64,000 nucleotides of DNA. Source: Toxorhynchites rutilus septentrionalis. Its lineage: Eukaryota > Arthropoda > Insecta > Diptera > Culicidae. Where the stretch lies: assembly GCF_029784135.1 (NCBI RefSeq), contig NC_073745.1, positions 102,070,125 to 102,134,124 on the forward strand, given 5' to 3'. Shown here one piece after another: positions 50,801-56,995 of the stretch. The notes beneath the pieces were generated by a model, which did not search any database, was not told the origin of the DNA, and saw nothing but the letters and a program-made list of their open reading frames with translations. Position numbers and translations under genes: made by a program. Each line of letters opens with the position of its first letter. Position 1 is the first letter of the stretch.

Positions 50801-51398
50801 GGCGGAATCACGTGAGGATTTTTATTCCAATGTATGCGAAGCGCATACGAGAGCTCAGTGCATGCTGCTACGATTTCATTTCGATATTAATCTCGCTAAT
50901 GACACATCCGAATGATAGAAACATCTCGCTGCTCTTGTGTATGTAACCTTTTGGTGACATTTGATAGAAAAGGATATGCTGCTCTGCAACAGCAGGTCGG
51001 GACCACCTTAAACTACAAATGAAATATTACACAATCCGGAACCGAATGTCGACAGAACGCAGCGAGTTCCGGACGACGATGATGCACTTTTAATTAAGAT
51101 GAAAGCTTCGTGAGCTTCGTCCTGTTGACAATTTTTTTTTCGTCCCTCTCTGTTCTGGGATTTTTTTTATTATAATGATTAGAGTTTGGGACACATTTGC
51201 TTCCGACTTGTATCAATGATGTGTCCTTATTGTTTGTCCCCCTTCTTCCCCATTTGGTACTTACCCTCGGGTAGCGCTTTGAGATTGACCTGCTGCATTT
51301 CCGAATGTCGTGCCCACACGATTTTGCCTCCGTTCACATCCATCGACATGGCCGGCTCCTCGCGGCCCACCTTGATAATGATGGAGCCTTCGTCATAG
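16239..51398 (-). CDS. COPB2: Coatomer subunit beta' (beta'-COP), C-terminal two thirds, eleven exons
   Basis: COPI coat subunit for retrograde Golgi-to-ER vesicle transport. Exons in transcript order: 51265-51398, 36199-36298, 35929-36128, 35491-35593, 35285-35432, 35055-35224, 30844-31247, 30275-30431, 30003-30204, 29808-29939, 16239-16415. Reading phase is preserved across all ten junctions, and every intron has GT...AG ends. The product runs from the end of the first WD40 propeller ([20 protein letters not shown]) through the second propeller to the alpha-solenoid ([39 protein letters not shown]) and the acidic tail ([14 protein letters not shown]). These stretches match metazoan beta'-COP almost word for word. 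Earlier WD exons are missing to the right of the window. No stop or frameshift breaks the exons, so the gene appears functional despite introns of 13-15 kb full of transposons. Confidence 0.95.
16889..17859 (+). pseudogene. Broken Tc1 transposase
   Basis: The N-terminal paired-like helix-turn-helix is intact (16889-17200: [21 protein letters not shown]). Then stops and shifts appear. The first catalytic Asp in the IFTDEK-type motif is Asn here (VIFTNEK, near 17378-17392). Downstream are [21 protein letters not shown] and, in another frame, the region before the catalytic Glu ([18 protein letters not shown], about 17690-17745). Cannot be active. Confidence 0.9.
17987..19637. mobile_element. 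hAT-type element inserted in Tc1 (8-bp target duplication)
   Basis: Exact 8-bp direct repeat TCTTATAG at 17979-17986 and 19638-19645. Imperfect termini TAAASTGACCAGAY. Subterminal clusters of GCGGGAC and its complement near both ends (18016-18025, 19518-19622) resemble hAT transposase-binding repeats. I see no clear hAT transposase domain; the interior holds a DD37E remnant. Confidence 0.8.
18400..19210 (+). pseudogene. DD37E transposase remnant inside the hAT element
   Basis: Shifted frame pieces match the 13.8 kb copy: an N-terminal ...[11 protein letters not shown] segment (18500-18545), [18 protein letters not shown] (about 18890-18950), a decayed second-Asp region (HYAKRSLED) and [11 protein letters not shown] with the catalytic Glu (about 19047-19092). 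Termini were not located. Confidence 0.7.
19898..19975 (+). repeat. hAT-like terminus remnant
   Basis: CAGTTATACTCAAACTGCGG followed by CCCGAGGCC resembles a decayed hAT terminal repeat. No partner end was found. Confidence 0.3.
20085..20700 (+). repeat. Dispersed repeat, copy 1 (carries the MITE at 20142-20557)
   Basis: GTATTTCGATTGGGTTGGAG and, after the MITE, CCACAGTAAGTTGGAATTTTT and GAAAAGGGCGTAT match an inverted copy at 26930-27175 lacking the MITE. The two copies flank the I-like element in opposite orientation. Confidence 0.75.
20142..20557. mobile_element. 416-bp pogo-like MITE with TA duplication
   Basis: Inverted termini CRGGKAAACTTCGATATAAC, flanked by TA (20140-20141, 20558-20559). 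Internal copies of CGATATAACGTAC. The inverted paralogue near 27090-27110 gives the unfilled site with one TA, which confirms the boundaries. Confidence 0.9.
21313..22708 (+). pseudogene. I-like element ORF1 (gag), frameshifted
   Basis: Starts [11 protein letters not shown] with an acidic N-terminus. The frame stops at 21678, but homologous sequence continues in the next frame from about 21650, so a one-base indel lies near 21645-21665. Three zinc knuckles follow ([41 protein letters not shown]; 21989-22142). It ends at the TGA at 22706-22708, overlapping the ATG of ORF2 at 22701 by 8 bp, an arrangement suited to coupled reinitiation. Role: RNA-binding ORF1 protein of the retrotransposition particle. 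Confidence 0.85.
22701..26374 (+). pseudogene. I-like element ORF2 (endonuclease-RT-RNase H), two lesions
   Basis: Apurinic-type endonuclease motifs: [21 protein letters not shown] and GSDHLPI (22740-23370). RT motifs: [45 protein letters not shown] and LADDGV (24190-24690), the last in place of the usual Y/FADD. RNase H motifs: [39 protein letters not shown] and [19 protein letters not shown] (25530-25890). A C-terminal zinc-like motif is [17 protein letters not shown]. Lesions: an in-frame TGA at 23805-23807 where related copies would have Trp, and a one-base frameshift near 24945-24950 after the RT core. Confidence 0.9.
26930..27175 (-). repeat. Dispersed repeat, copy 2 (unfilled MITE site)
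   Basis: Inverted paralogue of 20085-20700 without the 416-bp MITE; the site reads GGAAATATGAG on the - strand. Confidence 0.75.
27180..27345 (-). repeat. MITE-like repeat, copy 1
   Basis: Contains several short perfect palindromes (GGTGAATTTATTCACC, TTCTCACCAGTGAGAA). An inverted, longer copy lies at 29510-29725 with the same order of blocks. Confidence 0.7.
27973..28254 (+). mobile_element. tRNA-headed SINE with (GAA)n tail
   Basis: Starts GGTGCTCCCGTGGTCGAGTGG (A box region), B box GGTTCGATTCTC near 28026-28037, a shared body (GACTTGCACTGTGATCACGC) and an AAGAAGAAGAAG tail. Same family as 55104-55371; it resembles Feilai-type Aedes SINEs. No clear target duplication. Confidence 0.85.
28265..28995 (+). 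mobile_element. Helitron-like remnant ending CTAGT
   Basis: Ends GAACGAAGTTTGTCGGGTCAGCTAGT at 28995 and matches, inverted, the block starting at 54487. The 5' part shares the 'CTCGAGAACTAATCAAGC' unit with the tandem array at 59200-59640. The frame at 28458-28733 is a by-product, not a gene. Confidence 0.65.
29215..29441 (-). mobile_element. hAT-type terminus, inverted relative to 11050
   Basis: The - strand begins CAGCTGTACTCATTTTTTTA at 29441 and continues GGGGCCACAAACACGCG, matching the 11050 block. The adjoining 29225-29375 sequence recurs at 48765-48920, so that part of the family is also dispersed. Confidence 0.5.
29510..29725 (+). repeat. MITE-like repeat, copy 2
   Basis: Inverted relative to 27180-27345; TTCTCACTGGTGAGAA and GGTGAATAAATTCACC palindromes. 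Confidence 0.7.
29808..29939 (-). CDS. COPB2: COPB2 exon: C-terminal linker
   Basis: 132 nt in phase 0 encoding [13 protein letters not shown] through [10 protein letters not shown]. Donor GTAAGT opens the 13.4 kb intron. Confidence 0.9.
30003..30204 (-). CDS. COPB2: COPB2 exon: alpha-solenoid
   Basis: 202 nt encoding [20 protein letters not shown] and [15 protein letters not shown]. Acceptor CTCCACAG, donor GTACGG. Confidence 0.95.
30275..30431 (-). CDS. COPB2: COPB2 exon: alpha-solenoid
   Basis: 157 nt encoding [20 protein letters not shown] and [10 protein letters not shown]. Acceptor CTCGTAG, donor GTTCGA; 412-bp intron upstream, 70-bp intron downstream. Confidence 0.95.
30844..31247 (-). 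CDS. COPB2: COPB2 exon: alpha-solenoid
   Basis: 404 nt, the longest exon here. Encodes [19 protein letters not shown], the strongly conserved [11 protein letters not shown] and [18 protein letters not shown], and [12 protein letters not shown]. Acceptor CCAACAG, donor GTAAGT. Confidence 0.95.
32100..34115 (-). pseudogene. RTE-type non-LTR fragment split by a DD37E element
   Basis: The - strand shows, 5' to 3': an EN/RT linker like [19 protein letters not shown] (about 33750-33700), [16 protein letters not shown] (33570-33520), [14 protein letters not shown] (33200-33150). After the insertion at 32285-33144 it continues with [16 protein letters not shown] and [18 protein letters not shown] (32280-32150), the usual RTE C-terminus. 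Stops and shifts throughout. RTE elements such as JAM1 are known from Aedes; the exact family was not assigned. Confidence 0.75.
32285..33144 (-). mobile_element. 860-bp DD37E deletion derivative nested in the RTE fragment
   Basis: 17-bp perfect inverted termini AGGAGTGTATCGAAAAG, flanked by TA at 32283-32284 and 33145-33146. The - strand transposase remnant has an N-terminal piece near 33040-32810 ([16 protein letters not shown]), [17 protein letters not shown] with the second Asp (32475-32430) and [13 protein letters not shown] with the Glu (about 32370-32340, shifted frame). The C-terminus is lost: coding sequence runs straight into the terminal repeat. Confidence 0.85.
34116..34790 (-). 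pseudogene. Second DD37E transposase fragment
   Basis: - strand pieces: an N-terminal [20 protein letters not shown] (34590-34480) and [20 protein letters not shown] (34220-34150), with shifts between. It ends where the RTE sequence begins. Termini not found. Confidence 0.6.
35055..35224 (-). CDS. COPB2: COPB2 exon: end of second propeller
   Basis: 170 nt encoding [20 protein letters not shown] and [16 protein letters not shown]. Donor GTGAGT opens the 3.8 kb transposon-filled intron. Confidence 0.95.
35285..35432 (-). CDS. COPB2: COPB2 exon: second propeller
   Basis: 148 nt encoding [20 protein letters not shown] and EDGIEEAFE. Acceptor CCGCAG, donor GTAGGT; 58- and 60-bp introns flank it. 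Confidence 0.95.
35491..35593 (-). CDS. COPB2: COPB2 exon: second propeller
   Basis: 103 nt encoding [20 protein letters not shown] and LIRRIEVQP. Acceptor TTCGCAG, donor GTAAGA. Confidence 0.95.
35929..36128 (-). CDS. COPB2: COPB2 exon: second propeller
   Basis: 200 nt encoding [20 protein letters not shown], then [11 protein letters not shown] and [13 protein letters not shown]. Acceptor ATTCCAG, donor GTTAGT. The following intron is 335 bp. Confidence 0.95.
36199..36298 (-). CDS. COPB2: COPB2 exon: start of second propeller
   Basis: 100 nt encoding [17 protein letters not shown] and [12 protein letters not shown]. Acceptor CTTCCAG, donor GTAACG (non-consensus +5/+6 but in phase). A 70-bp intron separates it from the next exon. 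Confidence 0.95.
36299..39949. other. COPB2 intron, little recognised
   Basis: AT-rich intron sequence. Noted: a hairpin-like GATATAACCGCAAGGTTG block at 37208-37225 that recurs near 54430, and at about 38045-38095 a short match to the YHDIEHVV end of the I-like pol. No gene was seen; frames up to 96 codons lack motifs. Confidence 0.45.
40983..42290 (-). mobile_element. Complete 1.3-kb DD37E (ITmD37E-type) transposon
   Basis: Inverted termini of about 30 bp beginning ACGGGTGTTAAATAAAAAAT, flanked by TA at 40981-40982 and 42291-42292. The paralogous repeat near 61970 shows the unfilled GTAAACTATAG site. It carries one transposase pseudogene on the - strand (41098-42134). Confidence 0.95.
41098..42134 (-). 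pseudogene. ITmD37E-type transposase with one frameshift
   Basis: Starts at [21 protein letters not shown]-terminal helix-turn-helix segments; then a frame change near 41960-41980 caused by a short tandem duplication (GGAAGGTC twice in a row). The remaining 283 codons are open: FVLDDESYF (first Asp), [13 protein letters not shown] (second Asp) and QCRPIEDFF (Glu). Exactly 37 residues separate the second Asp from the Glu, the signature of the mosquito DD37E group. About 345 residues in all, normal for the family. One indel is the only lesion seen, so this is the youngest copy in the window. Confidence 0.9.
43124..43321. mobile_element. TTAA-flanked MITE (piggyBac-like), about 200 bp
   Basis: TTAA at 43120-43123 and 43322-43325 with imperfect termini CCCTTCACGTAC and CCCCTCCGCGTAC. 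Contains ATCGAGTCTCACTCGAT, a short hairpin. Confidence 0.65.
43550..44190 (+). repeat. Composite copy joining two repeat blocks
   Basis: 43550-43770 matches the 39950-42480 family; 43790-44190 matches one arm of the 46306-47690 inverted repeat. The same join occurs at 61880-62520, so these are parts of one larger element. Confidence 0.7.
44240..44678 (-). pseudogene. Histone H1-like pseudogene fragment
   Basis: The - strand frame 44388-44678 reads [37 protein letters not shown] and [15 protein letters not shown]. This resembles the end of the H1 globular domain (QTKGKGASGSFKLSPKAK type) and a lysine/alanine tail. Further downstream another frame has [17 protein letters not shown]. The N-terminal half of the globular domain is not recognisable and conserved glycines are replaced. 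It sits in a COPB2 intron with no promoter seen. Probably an old copy of an H1 gene; homology is judged by eye only. Confidence 0.5.
44851..44890 (+). repeat. (CT)20 microsatellite
   Basis: Forty bases of perfect CT repeat. Confidence 0.98.
45115..45321 (+). mobile_element. Short Helitron-like element
   Basis: Starts at TTTATATATATTAAAG and GTTCGTTTGTGTGCGCG, ends GCAAAGCGTTGC hairpin then AGGGTACAGCTAGT. Same family as 3755-4284; this copy is more compact. Confidence 0.6.
46306..47690. repeat. Large nested inverted repeat (foldback), arms about 600 bp
   Basis: Left arm blocks (AATTTTCAAAGCG, CCCACGAAAAACTACCC, ATCGGGGTTTCG, GAGATCTACTGTCATCTCG, GTTTAGGGTGCCAATG) recur inverted and in reverse order in the right arm. 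The centre near 46945 is flanked by a second inverted pair (46800-46940 and 46950-47070). The right arm is interrupted by a SINE at 47443-47599. Arms are highly similar by eye. Confidence 0.9.
47443..47599 (-). mobile_element. Short tRNA-derived SINE with 13-bp target duplication
   Basis: - strand head GGTGGAGGCGATCTGGCGTA, A box TGGCGTAGTGGTAACA, B box GAGTTCAATTCTC, and an A-rich tail. Flanked by AGGGTAGTTTTTC at 47430-47442 and 47600-47612. The left arm of the foldback (46370-46420) provides the unfilled sequence. Confidence 0.9.
47700..51264. other. COPB2 intron, no gene recognised
   Basis: AT-rich. 48765-48920 matches 29225-29375 (dispersed repeat). The 176-codon frame at 49305-49835 has low-complexity, motif-free sequence and is not called. 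50450-51180 is unremarkable. Confidence 0.5.
51265..51398 (-). CDS. COPB2: COPB2 exon: end of first WD40 propeller
   Basis: 134 nt, split codons at both ends. Encodes [19 protein letters not shown] through [10 protein letters not shown]. Acceptor CCCCCAG, donor GTAAGT. It stands alone, about 15 kb from the next exon. Confidence 0.95.
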
Positions 51399-52734
51399 CT
51401 GGGGGAGGGGAAAGACGATCAAAATTAGTGTTTGTTGGAACATATGAAGATAAATGGTGGAATTTAGAAATTATGTTTTGTTAAGTAACCGTATTGAATT
51501 GAATGTTGTTATGTTTTGGAACACCAGCCGATTGGGAAGCAGCACGATATGAATTTTTTTTCGGATATACACTACGCGTTATACCGTTAGAACGATTCGA
51601 TTTTGTTTAAGTTTTCAGAGATGTGTAAGAGCTCGGTTGAATTGGTGTATATGATGTAAGGTAGAATAACTATCTTCGTGTATAAGAGTGACCATTTGAA
51701 CTTTTTGTTTTTTCCAGACGCGAAGCAGTCAAAAACGAAAACGTCATTGTTTCATGACCATAGAACTAGGTGAAAAACTATTACTTCTTTACAAAATTCA
51801 CAACATTTCCCATGAATTACAACAAGTTTTTCAACAGATACTGCGGTTCTTACATTCGTAGTGCATTTCAATGTGAAGGTATGCTCCAACAACACGGATT
51901 ACTATTTATGGCAATCCAACTATGTGTGACAATTAACTAGACATCATACTACTGTTTAATGGTCTTGAAGACAGCTGCAAACAGGGTTTTGCCGGAAAAT
52001 ATTGTGTGAACTATAGATCTTTGCCTCCAATCTTACAGGGGCAGGTCAACGAATGTCAAAAGCCTCTTCATTTGGTACTCATTATCTATGAACAGACTTC
52101 CGTTTACGTTCGAAGTTCGTCTAGGCTCGAATGTAACATTCCTGACACACGCTGATCCGGCTCTGAACACGGTTTCCAAGAAGGGCCGTGTCAACACTGC
52201 TTTCAAAAATATCCATGGAATCACGAAGAGAGACTATGTACTATGTAGACTATGTATACTACGAGTGGAGATAGTGACTCGGAGGGGGACCCAATCAACA
52301 ACCAACAAAAAGAATGGAGAAGGAAACAGTGGTACAATGGATGCTACAGGTGTTCAAGCCAACGTGTTCGCATTTAGTAGGAAGCTTCTGCGATCGCCAA
52401 TACTCAACCGAGTGGAAACACCAGGCTCTAGAGACAGTAATGGAGGAATACCTGAGATTCGACCAAGTCAATTAACCCTCCGTTCTTGTCAAAATCCAAC
52501 TGACTCGAGATACACGATACGATGAATACAGACAGATACGATGAACAAGAACTCGACTTCTTCATGCAGGCAAAATTCAATGTGCACAAGGAGATAAAGT
52601 CCTGAATGTCGAGTCTAAGATCCCTCATAGGATGTGCTACATTGGAGCATGATAGACTCGTCGAAAGAACAAAAGTCGCCGAGAGAGCACCCGCTGAAAC
52701 GTTGCAGAGAGCTCCAAAGCGCGAATGTCCATCC
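51399..52734. other. COPB2 intron, no gene recognised
   Basis: Upstream of the 51265-51398 exon. A 145-codon frame at 52088-52525 has no domain motif. No further WD40 exon was found from here to the right edge. Confidence 0.5.
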
Positions 52735-53260
52735 CCAAGACGGGTCTATGGTACTAGGTGAGGCCGTTTCGTCACTAAGTTGGTTAGGGGAGCGGTATAT
52801 GAAAACAGTACGGAAGAAAGCAGAAGGGGAATTATTTGCTTGAAGCGTGAAAGAGACAGACTGATCAGGAACGAGCTTCGGCACTAGCATATTGTGTTTT
52901 GTTTACAAACAAAACACAGTAGACTTCCAAGATGGCTGAAGAGTGGTTTTAGCCAAGACGGGTCTATGATACTAGGTGAGGCCGTTTCGTCACTAAGTTG
53001 GTTAGGGGAGCGGTATATGAAAACAGTACGGAAGAAAGCAGAAGGGGAATTATTTGCTTGTAGCGTGAAAGAGACAGACTGATCACGAGCGAGCTTCGCC
53101 ACTAGCGTATTGTGTATTGTTTACAAACAAAACACAGTAGTCTTCCAAGATGGCTGAAGAGTCGTTTTAGCAAGTTGGCCCACCTTAGGATATACTTCTA
53201 GGCGCCTTGGTTTTAGCAAGTTGGCCCACCTTAGGATATACTTCTACGCGCCTTGGTCCA
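52735..53260 (+). repeat. Two-level tandem repeat (218-bp and 46-bp units)
   Basis: Two 218-bp units start at 52735 and 52953 (CCAAGACGGGTCTATG...TCCAAGATGGCTGAAGAG) and are about 95% alike by eye. Directly after, two 46-bp units start at 53171 and 53217 (CAAGTTGGCCCACCTTAGG). Family unknown; the unit may come from a retroelement 5' region. Confidence 0.85.
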
Positions 53261-54486
53261 TCCCTATCCTTATCCCCATCCAATGCACTGCCTACCTATC
53301 ATGAGTGCCGAGATGGAAAATGAAAGGTGGGAAGGTTTTTAAATCTGTGACGTCACAGATTTTGTTTATATATGTTACTTTTCTTATAATAGTCCACTAC
53401 ATAGGAAAAGTGTTGTTATTAATAGTAAAAATATGCAGATGAAATGAACTAACTAGTTTTTTTTTCTTAAATCAATGCTAGCGTTCAAAATCATAAGGGC
53501 CCAACTGACATTTTAGCAGAAACTGAAATTTCAGTATTATTGAGGTGTTCTTAACTTGATTTCAATTCAATGTTTCTTCTTGTTACGTAGACCAAAAACG
53601 CAAATGAACAAAGTCTGAGTCACAGAATATTTTGTTTCTTTGACGGAGAAACATTTGACAGTGCATGGGAATAAAGGTTTCATTTTTTTTCTTGTAAAAT
53701 GCACATGAAAAATAAATTTTATTGACTTCGTATGACCTAGATTGAGACGAAAAGTTTTCCGTTTGTGTCTTAGTTTTAAACGAATGAAGTGTTCAGCACC
53801 GTAATTGTGGAAAAAAAGTAATTACAATTGCTGACAAGAGATAAACGACCAAAAAGTTGCTCTAAAATTCAAACAAAGTAGACATTGCAACGTTATTCGT
53901 TAACACATTCAATTTTGTGCCATTTGAGTAACTGGCTGGTATGCTTGGTATGTGAACTTCCTATCTTCCTGGCTACTAATACAATCAAAGTTTAACACAA
54001 CTAAAATCTGTGAATCTTCCCACCTTCTATTCTTCATCTCGCATCAGTGCAATGTGTGATGTAAGAAACGAATACTAGCAACATATCCCGATGTACAATG
54101 CACATCATAAACGTATACTACGAAACGAAGAATATATAACACACACACCGATGATCCCTACTATATATGCCATTCAAGTGTGAAAGATCGCGAAAATGAA
54201 TCTTGTTAGTAGTTATCCAAAGTGTTCTTTAATTCTCCAGTGCAAGCATTCCAAAATCCTGAGCTATGAACTTCCATGCCTCCTTCAGGACACTTCCTCA
54301 ACAGTTGACTCTAAAAAATCCTCGAGATCATTCGGAAAAAAAAGAAAAGGGGTTCACCAGCAGAAAAGACCAGAGTGCCGGACAATCGTAAAAAAAATAA
54401 AAAAAAATAGCTGGGTTATATCCGTGATATAACCGCAAAGTTGGCGTGGGACTACCATTGTCTTAGTAAGCATTTGTATTGTATTG

Positions 54487-55090
54487 ACTAGCTGACCCGG
54501 CAAACTTCGTTCCGCCCAAATTTTTTTTTTGTTATCAATACCTTTTACCTTTTACCATTTACATTTTCTTACTATGAGTAAGTTCATGGGTCCAATCGCA
54601 GAACTGTTCATTGATTGATTTTCTAATCGACCCCGTTAAATTTACCTTTTACTATAAAATTCCTAGTATTTCTAACACAACTCATCATTATAATATCAGA
54701 TTATTTTCAGACACAATTCTCGTTCAAGATTTTTCAACCACTTGCAAATAACATGTTTCACCGTTACATGGAATAAATTATTTATACAGAAAATATAATA
54801 GAATAAAGACAGCCCTAAATCGGACAATTCCTTCCTCGAGTTCTGCTCTTATCAACACATCCGGCGATCCTTTTTTTTGGTATAGATAGAAGATATAGGA
54901 GTGCGTTTCATCACATTAAAATCCATTTCCAGTTTCGAACAAAGATCAATTTCGCTGGCGCAAACATCAAATGGACTCACAGCATTTGTCACTATGTAAT
55001 GGTAGAACATATGGGGATAAAATTTTTCGAATTTTCCCTTTTTCCTTCAGAGTTTTCCGAAAATTTTCAATTGTCTTTTTTGGTTGGAAT
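54487..55090 (-). mobile_element. Helitron-like 3' part on the - strand
   Basis: The - strand ends GAACGAAGTTTGCCGGGTCAG then CTAGT at 54487, matching 28265-28995 in reverse. Its upstream sequence continues, across the SINE at 55104-55371, into 55385-55530, which has the same repeat unit as 59200-59640. Confidence 0.65.
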
Positions 55091-55103
55091 ATGTTTGGTT
55101 GAA

Positions 55104-55371
55104 GTGCTCCCTTGGCCGAGCGGTTAGCGTCATAACTAACATGCCGGGTGTTCGGGTTCGATTCTGGTCGGGGGAATTTTTCGTCAAAGAAATTTCCTCC
55201 GACTTGCACTGTGATCACGCGTATTCTAGAGCTTGCCACTCAGAATGCATTCAAGGCGTGTTATTCGGCATAGAAATCTCAACTAAGTACTAATAAAAAT
55301 GACGCAAGTAATACTACGTTGAGACGGCGAAGTTCCTCTAGGAACGTTAGTGCCATTGAAGAAGAAGAAGA
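55104..55371 (+). mobile_element. tRNA-headed SINE, 13-bp target duplication
   Basis: GTGCTCCCTTGGCCGAGCGG head, B box GGTTCGATTCTG, GAAGAAGAAGAAG tail. Flanked by ATGTTTGGTTGAA at 55091-55103 and 55372-55384. Same family as 27973-28254. Confidence 0.95.
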
Positions 55372-55541
55372 ATGTTTGGTTGAAATATGTGGAATATTTT
55401 TATTGGACCCCCTCTCCATTCCAGAAGAGGGAGGGGTGTCATACCATTATAGAAACATTTCTCATACCCAAAAACCCACACATCCCAAATTGTGCTTGAT
55501 TAGTTCTCGAGTTGAGGCAAAGACAGCCACAAGCCTTCGAA

Positions 55542-56038
55542 AAAGGGGGCCTCCGTAGCCACATTGGTTGCGCGTTCGCTTAGTAAGCGATCGATCGTGA
55601 GTTCGAAACTCAGGGCCCTCATTGACCATCTTTGTGTTGTTACAGAATAACTACGTCCACGCAACAATCATCAGCGATGGAGATCGATCCACGGTCGAAA
55701 TATGATCGATTCATCCATACAACTGCTCTGCTCTGCAAGACACATCGGGCTGCTGTTCTATAAATAACTCAACAATGATCAATCAACTGTCTCCGCTGTC
55801 CGGTCTAACTGGATAATGGAAGAACAGATAGAAAACTCTTACGCCTAAATGGCTGCTACTGTGTAAATGTGTACTATATGGAATGGTATAGAAGGGAATA
55901 CTCTAACGCCGAAAAATGGCAACTGTGTAATGTGCTAATTATAGATATGATAAATATGTGACATGTACACGATTAAAATTCGGCTCTGTTACAGCTAAAA
56001 TGCCAATGAGCCTAAAATAAATAAAAGGGACAAAAAAA
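55542..56038 (+). mobile_element. Longer tRNA-headed SINE, 11-bp target duplication
   Basis: Head GCCTCCGTAGCCACATTGG with A box TTGGTTGCGCG and B box AGTTCGAAACTC, a body of about 420 bp and a poly(A) end after AATAAATAAAAGGG. Flanked by AAGCCTTCGAA at 55531-55541 and 56039-56049. A different family from the other SINEs here. Confidence 0.9.
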
Positions 56039-56518
56039 AAGCCTTCGAATGTTTCGTAGTATTTGTAAAGAGTTTTTGAAGCATGATTTAAATTTTTGAC
56101 CTGGTGTGTAATCAATGTTAGTATGTAAGATGACGAAGCTATAACGGATTAATTTTTTTTTGTGCTTTTGTCTTTTCTATCATTAGACTATGATGATGGT
56201 GGTATTTTATTTGTTTGTACTCGTTTTTAATTATTTTTTTTTTATACATTTCGAGTAGTCTACAACAGTTTGAGCATCGTGCACGTGAAACGGCATAGAG
56301 AAGCTTAAAATTGAGCATTGGCTAAAAAAAATGGTTCTGTTTTTAAGAAAATCATATTCTAAGGGATTGAAAGTGGAAATTGCGAACAAGCTAGGGATAG
56401 CTCAACCGGAATTCTTGTAAATTTATCTTTTTTACAGATGATTGACGAGATCTTTCTGTGTTGTGGGAGATCTCATTGCAGATTCAGATTGAAGCGATTA
56501 TACCCCAGTTTGAATGAA

Positions 56519-56934
56519 GGGCCTGAAGTATCGGCTGGAATTAGGCTTAGGTTTGCTCAGCTGTCTGGTCTCGAAAACGATTAACAGATCGTTGTCGGGT
56601 ATCCAGTAAAGCGGGATTTCCTTTGTAAATTCAAGGCTGGTACTGACATAGGTATTAGGTTCAATTCATGATCGGTCAAGGGTCTTCTCGGGTTGGAAAT
56701 TCTCTTGACATGCCTTGGGAGAGTTACTGGGCCTGAAGTGTCGGCTAGAATTAGGCTCGGGGTTGCTCAGCTGTCTGGACTCGAAAGCGATCGCATTAGT
56801 AGATCGTTCTCGGGAATCTCTAGTAAAGCGGGAAAACCCTTGTAAATTCATGGCTAATGCTGATATAGGCATTGGGTTCGATTCCCGATCGGTCAAGTGT
56901 CTTCCCGGATTGGAAATTCTATTGACATGCCATG
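56519..56934 (+). repeat. Tandem dimer of a 210-bp unit with a Pol III B box
   Basis: Units start at 56521 and 56731 with GCCTGAAGT and both end TTGACATGCC. Each holds a GGTTCRATTCMTGATCGGTC-like B box. The second unit has the better consensus (GGGTTCGATTCCCGATCGG). Likely SINE-derived. Confidence 0.75.
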
Positions 56935-56995
56935 GAATATTTAGCGTTCAGATAATGCCCTTACTTGTTCTTTTGATAAACAATCTATGCCAGTG

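Noticed and set aside
52615..53102. Two nearly identical - strand frames
   Set aside because: They repeat only because the DNA is a 218-bp tandem duplication; no protein family resemblance.
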